64,000 nt of DNA from Actinomadura luzonensis (GTDB taxonomy: Bacteria > Actinomycetota > Actinomycetes > Streptosporangiales > Streptosporangiaceae), in contig NZ_JAKRKC020000002.1 of NCBI RefSeq assembly GCF_022664455.2, forward strand, positions 2,666,001 to 2,730,000, in the 5' to 3' direction. The first letter of the stretch is position 1; every line of letters begins with the position of its first letter. The notes under the pieces were generated by a model. It was not told where the DNA came from, did no database searches, and worked only from the letters and a program-made list of their open reading frames with translations. This document shows positions 1 to 7,890 of this stretch, piece after piece. Made by a program: the position numbers and the translations under genes.

Positions 1-2089
1 GCGGCTGATGGGCGCGCGGGCCCGCGAGATGGGCGTCCACGTCCTGCTCGCCCCCACGGTCAACCTGCACCGCTCGCCGCTCGGCGGCCGCCACTTCGAG
101 TGCTACTCCGAGGACCCGCTGCTCACCGCCCGCATCGCCGTCGGTTTCATCCAGGGCGTGCAGTCGGCGGGAGTAGCGGCGACCGTCAAGCACTTCGTCG
201 GCAACGACTCCGAGACCGGCCGGATGACCTACGACGCCCGCATCGACGAGCGCACGCTGCGCGAGGTGTATCTGCCGCCGTTCGAGGCGGCGGTGCGCGA
301 GGCCGGAGTCTGGGCGGTGATGGCCGCCTACAACCGCGTCAACGGCGAGAGCATGACCGAGCACCGCGACCTGCTGACCGGCGTGCTCAAACAGGAGTGG
401 GGCTTCGACGGCGTGGTGGTCTCCGACTGGACCGCCGCCCGGTCCTGCGAGGCCACCGCCCTGGCCGGGCTCGACCTGGTCATGCCCGGCCCGGACGGGC
501 CATGGGGGGACGCGCTGGTGGCGGCGGTCGAGGACGGCCGCGTCCCTGCCGGGGTCGTGGACGACAAGGTGCTGCGGATCCTGCGGCTGGCCGCGCGCAC
601 CGGCGCTCTCGACGGCGTCCCCGCCACCCCCGCCCCGCCCGTCCCCGGCGACGTCCGCGACCGCCTGCGCGAGCTGGCGATCCGCGGCTCGGTCCTGCTG
701 CGCAACGACGGCCTGCTGCCCCTGCGGCCGGGCCTGCGCAAGGTCGCGCTGATCGGGCCGAACGCGGTGCGGTTCACCGCCCAGGGCGGCGGCAGCGCCC
801 ACGTCACCCCCGAGCACGTGGTCGCGCCGCTCGAAGGGCTGCGCCGGGTGCTCGGCGAGGACACCGAGATCACCGTCCACGCCGGCGTCTTCCCCCACGC
901 CAAGCTGCGGCCCCTGCCCGCCGCCATGGCCACCGACCCCGAGACCGGCGAGCACGGCGTACGGCTGGAGCACCGCAGGGCCGACGGCACCGTCCTGACG
1001 GCCGAGCACCGCGACCCCGCCCCCTGGTGGTTCCCGATCATCCTCGCCGACGAGGTCGCCGAGCTGGCCGTACGCACCCGCCTCACCCTGCCGGCCGCTG
1101 GCCTGCACCGGCTGTCGGTCCTGGGCACCGGCCGCCACATCCTGCGCGTCCCCGGCCACGCCGACCAGTCCCATGAACGGCTCCAGGACGGCGACGACAT
1201 CGCCGCCCTGCTGCTGAACCCGCCCTCGCACACCTTCACCTTCACCGCCGGCGCGGGCCCGATCGACATAGAGCTGCTGATCAGCCCGCAACGCAACCTG
1301 CCCTACCCGGTCACCCTGACCGGGCTCGGCTACGAACCGCCGCGCGGCACCGACGAAGAAGAACTGGAGACGGCCCTCTCGGCGGCCCGCGCCGCCGACG
1401 TGGCGATCGTGCTGGTCGGCAGCGACGCCGACACCGAGACAGAAAGCCTCGACCGCACCGGCCTGGCGTTGCCCGGACGGCAGGACGACCTGGTCCGCCA
1501 GGTCTGCGCGGCCAACCCGCGCACCGTGGTCGTGGTGAACGCCGGAGCGCCGTGGCTGATGCCCTGGGCGCACGAACCGGCCGCGCTGCTGTGGGCCTGG
1601 TTCCCCGGCCAGGAAGGCGGCGACGCCATCGCCGACGTCCTGACCGGCGCCGAACCCGGCGGCCGGCTGCCCACCACCTTCCCCGCCGCCGAGGCCGACG
1701 TCCCGGTCCTGTCCACACAGCCCGTCGACGGTGTGCTCGACTACGCCGAGGGCGACCGCATCGGCTACCGCGCCTACCGGCCCGAGGGCGTGCTGTTCCC
1801 GTTCGGCCACGGCCTGTCCTACACCACCTGGGAGTACCTGCGCGCCGAGACCGCGGACGACGCCGTGCGGGTGACGCTCCGCAACACCGGCGAGCGGCCG
1901 GGCTGCGAGGTCGTCCAGGCGTATCTGGAGCAGGACGGCGCTCTGCGCCTGGCCGGCTTCGCCGCCGCCGAAGCCGCACCAGGACAGACGATCACGGTAC
2001 GGATCGGCATCGTCCCGCAGGAGCGCCCGCACCGGCTGCGCATCGGCCGCTCCGCCTCCGACCTCCCTCTGACCTGCACCATCAACTGA
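1..2089 (+). CDS. Beta-glucosidase, glycoside hydrolase family 3 (5' end outside window)
   Basis: Hydrolyses beta-glycosides by a retaining mechanism. The frame is open from the first base; the first ATG (position 8) already lies inside the GH3 barrel, so the true start is upstream. Seen: barrel motif VKHFVGND near residue 65, the nucleophile motif VVVSDWTA with Asp near residue 140, a PA14-like insert at about 300-410 as in many actinobacterial GH3 enzymes, the C-terminal alpha/beta sandwich (VALIGPNA, LVGSDADTETE, FPGQEGG), and a fibronectin-III-like tail after the FGHGLSYT motif. No signal peptide is visible in the part present. The next gene starts 18 bases downstream, so the two are probably co-transcribed. 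Exact substrate unknown. Confidence 0.9.
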   Translation, partial: RLMGARAREMGVHVLLAPTVNLHRSPLGGRHFECYSEDPLLTARIAVGFIQGVQSAGVAATVKHFVGNDSETGRMTYDARIDERTLREVYLPPFEAAVREAGVWAVMAAYNRVNGESMTEHRDLLTGVLKQEWGFDGVVVSDWTAARSCEATALAGLDLVMPGPDGPWGDALVAAVEDGRVPAGVVDDKVLRILRLAARTGALDGVPATPAPPVPGDVRDRLRELAIRGSVLLRNDGLLPLRPGLRKVALIGPNAVRFTAQGGGSAHVTPEHVVAPLEGLRRVLGEDTEITVHAGVFPHAKLRPLPAAMATDPETGEHGVRLEHRRADGTVLTAEHRDPAPWWFPIILADEVAELAVRTRLTLPAAGLHRLSVLGTGRHILRVPGHADQSHERLQDGDDIAALLLNPPSHTFTFTAGAGPIDIELLISPQRNLPYPVTLTGLGYEPPRGTDEEELETALSAARAADVAIVLVGSDADTETESLDRTGLALPGRQDDLVRQVCAANPRTVVVVNAGAPWLMPWAHEPAALLWAWFPGQEGGDAIADVLTGAEPGGRLPTTFPAAEADVPVLSTQPVDGVLDYAEGDRIGYRAYRPEGVLFPFGHGLSYTTWEYLRAETADDAVRVTLRNTGERPGCEVVQAYLEQDGALRLAGFAAAEAAPGQTITVRIGIVPQERPHRLRIGRSASDLPLTCTIN

Positions 2090-2107
2090 AACGGAGTGAA
2101 CACTTCC

Positions 2108-2878
2108 ATGCAGCGACTCACCGACCGCCGCATCCTCATCACCGGCGCCGCCTCCGGAATCGGCCAAGCCACCGCGCTGCGACTGCTGGCCGAAGGCGCC
2201 CGCGTGGTAGCCGCGGACATCGCCGAGGACGGCCTGAAGGAGACGCTCGCCCTGGCGACCGAGCAGGGCACCGCCGACCGGCTCACCGTCACCTCCGTCG
2301 ACATCTCCGACGAAGGCTCGGTCACCGAGGTGGTCTCCTCAGCGGTGAGCGGGCTCGGCGGCCTGGACGCCCTGGTCAACACCGCCGCCATCCTGCGCGG
2401 CGCGCACACCCACGACTGCTCGCTGGAGCTGTGGAACCGCATCATCACCGTCAACCTGACCGGAACCTTCCTCATGACCAGGGCCGCCCTGCCGGCCCTG
2501 CTGGAGTCCGGCCGGGGCGTCGTGGTGAACTTCAGCTCCACCGCCGCCTTCTACGCCCACCCGTTCATGGCCGCCTACTCGGCCAGCAAGGGCGGCATCG
2601 CCTCCTTCACCCACAGCCTCGCCCTGGAGTACTCCAAGCAGGGCCTGCGCGCGGTCAACGTCGTGCCCGGCGGCATCAGCAGCGGCATCACCAACAACAT
2701 CGGCTCCCTCGTACCGGAGGACACCGACTGGAACCTCTTCCTCAAGCTGACCTCGGCCATCAGCGACGGCCTGCCCGGCCCCGAGAACGTCGCCGGCGTC
2801 GTCGCCATGCTCGTCTCCGACGACGGCGCGTTCATCACCGGCACCGAGATCCGCGTCGACGGCGGCGCCCACATGTGA
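2108..2878 (+). CDS. SDR family NAD(P)-dependent oxidoreductase
   Basis: Classical short-chain dehydrogenase of about 256 residues. Seen: cofactor motif TGAASGIG near the N terminus, the Asp after the second strand (AADIAED) that suggests NAD preference, NTAAIL in place of NNAG, the active-site Ser in FSSTAAF, the YSASKGG (YxxxK) motif and the C-terminal TEIRVDGG. The ATG at 2108 was chosen because GGAG lies 11 bases upstream; a GTG at 2096 in the same frame is less likely. It closely follows the GH3 gene and may oxidise a released sugar or aglycone; that pairing is inference. Confidence 0.88.
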   Translation: MQRLTDRRILITGAASGIGQATALRLLAEGARVVAADIAEDGLKETLALATEQGTADRLTVTSVDISDEGSVTEVVSSAVSGLGGLDALVNTAAILRGAHTHDCSLELWNRIITVNLTGTFLMTRAALPALLESGRGVVVNFSSTAAFYAHPFMAAYSASKGGIASFTHSLALEYSKQGLRAVNVVPGGISSGITNNIGSLVPEDTDWNLFLKLTSAISDGLPGPENVAGVVAMLVSDDGAFITGTEIRVDGGAHM

Positions 2879-2920
2879 CCTGCAACGTCGCGCAGCCCTC
2901 CACGCAACAGGACCAGTGCC

Positions 2921-3357
2921 CGCCATCGTGTCCTCGCCGCGATCGGCCAGGAACGCGGGCTGAGTGACCACCCGCAGGCCATGCGTCCGCAGGGGGCCCA
3001 GACACCAGTCCGGCACCAGGGCGACCGGCTGTGCTCGTGCGTGCGCGGAAAGGATCGTGGCCACGAGTTCCGCGAGGGCCGGCGTCGGTGACCGCCGTGA
3101 CGCCCCAGCGGGCCAGTACGCCAGCCACGGCGGCCAGGTGGGGGTACGGCGATTCCCGAGCGCCACGCAGCAAGTGGTCGGCACGCCAGAGGCGGCAGGT
3201 CGGCCGCCCGTCGGCCGCGCGTTCGATGCCCGTGTCGTCGCTTCCGTCAAGACGAAGCAGGCGGATCGCGGCGGTGTTCAGCATCCACAGCGAGCCGCCC
3301 CGATGCTGCAGCCGGACGGGCCGCTCGGCGTGCAGGCGGTCCAGGGCGCGGACGCGC
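2921..3357 (-). pseudogene. Relict of a YtcJ-like amidohydrolase (PF07969 type)
   Basis: Two minus-strand frames carry amidohydrolase-like text. One contains RPVRLQHRGGSLWMLNTAA and GVLARWGVTAVTDAG; after a frame change another contains ELVATILSAHARAQPVAL, then GLRVVTQPAFLADRGED. In the YtcJ-like family these blocks occur in this order but are separated by long catalytic segments that are absent here. The remnant is thus frameshifted and internally deleted and cannot encode a working enzyme. It lies downstream of the LacI gene on the same strand, so the regulator may have lost its target operon. Confidence 0.6.
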
Positions 3358-3439
3358 GCAGGCTGTCCCGCTCGGAGTTCACGATCACGGTCGGTGGGAA
3401 GCCTGTGAGGTCACGGCCGCCGGGGAACGCCTCCGGCAC
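3358..3439 (-). pseudogene. Fragment of an alpha/beta hydrolase fused to the amidohydrolase relict
   Basis: Starting at a GTG (3439), the minus strand reads VPEAFPGGRDLTGFPPTVIV followed by NSERDSLRAS. This matches the region of acetyl-esterase-like alpha/beta hydrolases around the acid residue (P-x-x-x-x-x-S-E-x-D-x-L-R). The match stops abruptly near 3358, where amidohydrolase-like sequence begins in another frame. This looks like a deletion junction between two hydrolase genes. Only about 27 codons survive; no Ser or His of a triad is present. Confidence 0.5.
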
Positions 3440-3441
3440 CT

Positions 3442-4434
3442 TCAGGCGGACTCGCGCTCGACCACCCGGATGCCGGCATCCGGCAGCACGTCAAGCTGTG
3501 AGGGCTCGCCGTTCAGCGCCCTGAGCAGGGCGGCGGCGATGCGCGCGCCGAGTTCGCCGCTGTCCTGGGCGACCGTGGTGAGCGGCGGGAGCGCGAAACG
3601 GGCCGCCGGGATGTCGTCCGCGCCGATCACGGGCAGGCTCGTGCCCAGCTTCCGCATGCCGGCCAGCAGCGCCAGGGCCACCTCGTCGTTGTAGGCGCAC
3701 ACGGCGGTCGGCGGCTGCCGCCAGCCTGCCACCGTCTCGGCCGCCGCGGCGGTGTCCAGGGGGATGGTCGAGACGATCGGTACCGGCAGGCCGGCCTCCG
3801 CGCACACCTGGGCCGCTCCCTCGGCACGCCCCTGACCCAGTGCGCTCAGCCGGGGGTCGTCGGGCAGGACGTAGGCGAGCCGGGTGTGCCCCTTCCCGAT
3901 CAGGTACTGCGCTTGGAGCCGGCCCACGCCATTGAGCCACAGTGTCGAGCCGACATCGTGGCCGCTCTGCTCCGGGGACGGCAGCACGGCCGCGATGTTC
4001 GCGCGCCTCATGCCGGCCAGCTCGTGGGCCGTGAACGGCCGCATGCCGAACACGGCCGCCGGGGCGAGTGCGGTCCACAGCCGCGCGAGGTCGTCGTCCT
4101 GGCCGGTGTGCACGTGGGTGACGAGGGTCAGCCCGGCGCCGGCCAGCACCTGCGCGGCCCGATCGACGAGCTCCGCCACGGTGTGGCCCTGCGGCCAGTC
4201 GGGCAGGACGAACAGCACGACGTCGCTGCGGCCGCTGCGCAGGGTACGGGCAGGCGCGTAGGGCGTGTAACCCAGTCGGGCCGCCGCCTGCAGCACCCGC
4301 TGCCGGGTGGCCTCGGGGATGGACTGGCCCGGCGTGTCGTTCAGGACAAAGCTGACCGTGGCCCGAGACAGCCCCGCCTCCCGTGCCACGTCCACGCTGG
4401 TGATGCGGCGCTTGGTCTTCTTCTGGTCCGCCAC
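3442..4434 (-). CDS. LacI family transcriptional regulator
   Basis: Sugar-responsive repressor type. Seen: N-terminal LacI helix-turn-helix (ITSVDVAREAGLSRATVSFV) within the first 35 residues, hinge helix region LGYTPYAPARTLRSGRS, then a periplasmic-binding-protein-like effector domain with VCAYNDEVAL and VIGADDIPAARF near the C terminus. The GTG at 4434 gives about 330 residues, the usual family length. The frame stays open to 4524, but that extra part shows no LacI homology. The only sugar enzyme nearby is the GH3 gene beyond the relicts; regulation of it is inference. Confidence 0.85.
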   Translation of the reverse strand: MADQKKTKRRITSVDVAREAGLSRATVSFVLNDTPGQSIPEATRQRVLQAAARLGYTPYAPARTLRSGRSDVVLFVLPDWPQGHTVAELVDRAAQVLAGAGLTLVTHVHTGQDDDLARLWTALAPAAVFGMRPFTAHELAGMRRANIAAVLPSPEQSGHDVGSTLWLNGVGRLQAQYLIGKGHTRLAYVLPDDPRLSALGQGRAEGAAQVCAEAGLPVPIVSTIPLDTAAAAETVAGWRQPPTAVCAYNDEVALALLAGMRKLGTSLPVIGADDIPAARFALPPLTTVAQDSGELGARIAAALLRALNGEPSQLDVLPDAGIRVVERESA

Positions 4435-4753
4435 ACTGCCCTCGTCCCGCTGTCCGTTCGTCGGGACGATGCTAACGTCCGCATGCTCGCCGGTTACACG
4501 TGACAGCCTGACCTGCGCGCCCAAGCCGGTGTCGCAACAGGCATTTCACAGTCCATCCAGCCGTGTTTGCGGTCTACGGACATAGCCGGATTTCACCCGT
4601 CGACAGTTCATCCGTCAGCGCGTGGGCCGGGGCCGGTGACCAGCGGATGTCGCTTGACATGGGTGGTGAAGGCGGGCGTCGATACCGACTGCCCCGGACC
4701 GGCCAGGGCCCGCGTGAGGTCCGTCACGACGATCCCGGCGAGTGGTCCGGGGC
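4435..4753. other. Intergenic stretch upstream of the LacI gene
   Basis: Holds the probable promoter of the minus-strand LacI gene and the end of the converging transcript region of the mmsA gene. A GGACG / CGTCC inverted repeat (4464-4480, 7-base centre) and a CACGTG core near 4496-4501 are the only symmetrical sites noticed. No convincing gene or hairpin terminator was seen. Confidence 0.3.
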
Positions 4754-6241
4754 TCACGTGTTCTCCGGGAAGCCGAGGTTGATTCCGCCGTGGCTGGGGT
4801 CTGGCCAGCGGCTGGTGATGACCTTCGCGCGGGTGAAGAAGCGGACGCCTTCCATGCCGTGGGCGTGCAGGTCGCCGAAGAGCGAGTTCTTCCAGCCGCC
4901 GAAGGAGAAGTAGGCCATGGGGACGGGGACGGGCACGTTGATGCCGACCATCCCGACCTCGATCTCGTTCTGGAAGCGCCGGGCTGCGCCGCCGTCGTTG
5001 GTGAAGATCGCCGTGCCGTTGCCGTACGGGTTGGCGTTGATCAGCTCGACCGCCTCCTCGTAGGTGTCCACGCGGAGCACGCTCAGGACCGGGCCGAAGA
5101 TCTCATCGGTGTAGATGCTCATGTCGGTGCCGACGTTGTCGAACAGCGTGGGGCCGAGCCAGAACCCGCCGGACTCGCCCTCGGCCTCCACCTTCCGTCC
5201 GTCGATGACGAGCCGGGCGCCGGCGCTCTCGCCCTCGGCGATGTAGCCGGCGACCTTGTCACGGTGGGCGCGAGTGATGAGCGGGCCCATGTCGACGCCG
5301 GTCATGCCGTCGCCGGTGCGGAGCTTGACCGTCCGTTCGGCGATCTTGGCGACCAGATCGTCGGCGATATCGCCGACCGCGACCAGTGCGCTGACAGCCA
5401 TGCAGCGCTCACCGGCCGAGCCGTAACCGGCGTTGACCGCAGCGTCGGCGGCCAGGTCGAGGTCGGCATCGGGCAGCACGACCATGTGGTTCTTGGCCCC
5501 GCCCAGGGCCTGGACCCGCTTGCCGTGGGAGGTGGCGGTCTCGTAGACGTAGCGGGCGATGGGCGTGGACCCCACGAAGGAGACCGCCTTGATCGCGGGC
5601 GAGACGAGCAGCGCGTCGACTGCTTCCTTGTCGCCCTGCAGTACGTTGAACACGCCGTCGGGCAGCCCGGCCTCGGTCCACAGCTCGGCGATCCACAGCG
5701 CGGCGGACGGGTCCTTCTCGCTGGGCTTGAGCACCACGGTGTTCCCGGCGGCGATCGCGACGGGGAAGAACCACATCGGCACCATGGCAGGGAAGTTGAA
5801 AGGGCTGATGACGGCCACCGGGCCGACCGGCTGGCGGATGGAGGACACGTCCACGCGGGTGGAAGCGTTCTCCGTGAACTCGCCCTTGATCAGGTGCGGG
5901 ATGCCGCAGGCGAACTCGACGACCTCCTGCCCCCGGGTGATCTCGCCGAGGGCGTCGGACAGCACCTTGCCGTGCTCGGCGGTGATGATCTCGGCGAGCT
6001 CGCCCTTGCGGGCGTTGAGCAGCTCACGGAAGGCGAAGATGATCTGTGTGCGGCGGGTGAGCGAGGTGTCGCGCCATGCCGGGAAGGCCGCCGCGGCCGC
6101 CGAGATGGCGGTGTCGGCGTCGCGGGTGGAGGCCATCGCCACCTGGCCGGTGATGGCGCCGGTCGAGGGGTCGGTGACCGGTGCGGTGCGCCCGCTCGTG
6201 CCGGCCACGCGCTTGCCGTTGATCCAATGGGCGATGGTCAT
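4754..6241 (-). CDS. mmsA: CoA-acylating methylmalonate-semialdehyde dehydrogenase
   Basis: Oxidises methylmalonate or malonate semialdehyde to propionyl- or acetyl-CoA with NAD and CoA. About 495 residues, the family norm. Seen: VISPFNFPAMVPMWFFP, the NAD-fold FVGSTPIARYVYETA, the catalytic loop GSAGERCMAVS (Cys near 285), and the family-typical VGINVPVPVPMAYFSFGGWK near the C terminus. The start at 6241 is chosen because AGGAG lies 8 bases upstream. It overlaps the stop of the preceding hydrolase remnant by 4 bases (ATGA) and is the last gene of the aromatic/amide operon, where it would take a terminal semialdehyde into central metabolism. Confidence 0.9.
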   Translation of the reverse strand: MTIAHWINGKRVAGTSGRTAPVTDPSTGAITGQVAMASTRDADTAISAAAAAFPAWRDTSLTRRTQIIFAFRELLNARKGELAEIITAEHGKVLSDALGEITRGQEVVEFACGIPHLIKGEFTENASTRVDVSSIRQPVGPVAVISPFNFPAMVPMWFFPVAIAAGNTVVLKPSEKDPSAALWIAELWTEAGLPDGVFNVLQGDKEAVDALLVSPAIKAVSFVGSTPIARYVYETATSHGKRVQALGGAKNHMVVLPDADLDLAADAAVNAGYGSAGERCMAVSALVAVGDIADDLVAKIAERTVKLRTGDGMTGVDMGPLITRAHRDKVAGYIAEGESAGARLVIDGRKVEAEGESGGFWLGPTLFDNVGTDMSIYTDEIFGPVLSVLRVDTYEEAVELINANPYGNGTAIFTNDGGAARRFQNEIEVGMVGINVPVPVPMAYFSFGGWKNSLFGDLHAHGMEGVRFFTRAKVITSRWPDPSHGGINLGFPENT

Positions 6242-6705
6242 CGTGAGTTCTCCTGTGGGTCGCGGCTGACGACCGGGGTTCGCAGGGTGCCGAGCCGGTC
6301 GATCTCGGCCTCCACCACGTCTCCTGGTTTCAGCAGCCATGGCGGGGTGCGGACGTAACCGACGCCGTCGGGGGTGCCGGTGGCGACGACGTCGCCGACG
6401 CTCAGCGCGGCCGTCCAGCGGCCGAACAACGTCGGATGCTCAGGCACGTCGAACGAGCCCTCGGCGGCGTGCGCGCGGTAGTTGAGCCCTACGCAGATCA
6501 CCCGCGCCGACGGCGGCACCGGAGGCGCGAAGCTCACCTCCCGCACCGGGACGGCCTCGCCCGTGAGCTGGGCGGCCTTGGCCGTCCAGCCCCGGGCGTC
6601 GGCCCAGAAGCGCGTCACGTCGGTCACGATCCGCACGGTGTCGCCGTCCGGACGGGCGAGGTGTACGAGGTCGTCTCCGGGGAGCCGGACTCCGGCGAGT
6701 CTCAC
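6238..6705 (-). pseudogene. Fumarylacetoacetate hydrolase family protein with internal deletion
   Basis: FAH-family enzymes hydrolyse or decarboxylate ring-cleavage products and need a divalent metal. From a GTG at 6705 the N-terminal part reads normally to VICVGLNYRAHAAEG and PTLFGRWTAALSV, then jumps directly to GDVVATGTPDGVGYVRTPP. About 100 residues that normally lie between them, including the metal-binding acidic residues, are missing with the frame kept. At about 155 residues the product is about half of normal length and should be inactive. It shares ATGA with mmsA downstream, so translation may still be coupled. Confidence 0.75.
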
Positions 6706-7066
6706 TGACGGCCAGGAACACGTGCGTGTGGTCAGCGGCCGGCAGCCGGCGGCGGTGACCCGGTAGTGCAGGTGGGCGGGGCGCATTGGATGGCGGCCGA
6801 TGGCATGCGGCAGCCTGCCGCCGGTGCCGTCGGCGGCCACCGGGTGGCTGCACCACCGCGCCGGGCAGCGGGGTGCCGTCGCAATCGAGCACGCGGCCAT
6901 GGACCACGGTGGGCACGCCGCGCTCGCGCTCGGGACCGAAGCTGATCCACGCGCCCCGTTCGCGAGCGGGCGCCGGCGAGTGGAAGGGGCCCTCGACCGA
7001 GGACGGCGTCATGTTCTCGGGGCCGGCGTTGTTGACGCTGAGCACTTGGTGCGGGAGCGGAGTCAC
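6706..7066 (-). pseudogene. Relict of an intradiol ring-cleavage (hydroxyquinol/catechol 1,2-) dioxygenase
   Basis: From a GTG at 7066, which overlaps the esterase stop by 4 bases (GTGA), the minus strand reads SSVEGPFHSPAPA and HGRVLDCDGTPLPGAVV, typical of the start of the intradiol catalytic domain. An out-of-frame deletion follows. A second frame then reads GRHPMRPAHLHYRVTAAG, carrying the iron-ligand motif R-P-A-H-L-H. The N-terminal dimerisation domain, the Tyr ligands and the C terminus are gone. The remnant still sits in its place in the operon between esterase and FAH genes, so the loss seems recent. Confidence 0.7.
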
Positions 7067-7890
7067 CTGGCGTCGCCGAGATGGCTGAGCAGGAACGCCG
7101 CGGTGAGCCGCAGGTGGCCGGGGCGGTCGAACTCCTCGCCTTCGTGCCCGGCGCCGCCGAGCAGCATCATCGTGGACTGGGCTCCGGCGCGGACGAGCGC
7201 GTCATGCAAGGCCAGGCTCTCGGCAGCCGGGGTGACCCGGTCCCGGTCGCCGTGGGCGATCAGGAACGGTGGCGCGTCGGCGCTCGCCCAGGTGAGCGGG
7301 CTGGTGGCGCGGGCCGCGGCGGGATTCTCGGACACGTCGCCGAGGCCGAGCAGAGGACCCTCGAACGGCGGGTTGAGGATCTCCTTCTCCAGCCAGGTAC
7401 GGCGGGAGTTGGCCCACAGGTCGCTCTGGCCGAACCAATGGACGACCGCGTCCACATGGCTGGGCTGATCAGGGTGGTCGCCGACCGAGCCCTCCAGTTC
7501 GACGTTCTTGGCCGTCAGCCCGATCATGCTGGCCAAGTACGCTCCGGCGGACGCGCCCCAGGCGCCGATCTTCTCGACGGCGAGACCGTACCGCCTGCCG
7601 TTGGCGCGCAGCCAGCGCACGGCGGCCTTCACGTCGTGCAGCTGGGCCGGATATGTCGCCTGCGCGGCAAAGCGGTAGTTGGCGGAGGCGACGGCGACGC
7701 CATAGGAGGCGAGCAGCTCCAGCCGCTCGGTGGCGCCGTCACGTTTGTCGCCCACCTGCCATCCACCGCCGTGCAGGTAAAGCACGACAGGCGCCGGGCC
7801 GTCAACGGTGGGCAGGTAAAGGTCGAGTGCGAGGGAGACGCCGTCCGCCTTCGCGTACTCGATGTCGGACTCGATGCGCACGTGCGTCAC
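7063..7890 (-). CDS. Alpha/beta hydrolase (BD-FAE/esterase type)
   Basis: Carboxylester hydrolase of 275 residues. Seen: oxyanion-hole motif YLHGGGW near residue 40, nucleophile elbow GAWGASAGAYLAS with Ser near residue 113, acid residue in IAHGDRDRVTP and the catalytic His in GGAGHEGEEF near the end. No signal peptide, so cytoplasmic. Its first codon overlaps the stop of the monooxygenase gene by 4 bases, and its stop overlaps the dioxygenase relict, so it is the middle cistron of the operon. It may free an aromatic acid or alcohol from an ester; substrate inferred only. Confidence 0.85.
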   Translation of the reverse strand: MTHVRIESDIEYAKADGVSLALDLYLPTVDGPAPVVLYLHGGGWQVGDKRDGATERLELLASYGVAVASANYRFAAQATYPAQLHDVKAAVRWLRANGRRYGLAVEKIGAWGASAGAYLASMIGLTAKNVELEGSVGDHPDQPSHVDAVVHWFGQSDLWANSRRTWLEKEILNPPFEGPLLGLGDVSENPAAARATSPLTWASADAPPFLIAHGDRDRVTPAAESLALHDALVRAGAQSTMMLLGGAGHEGEEFDRPGHLRLTAAFLLSHLGDAR

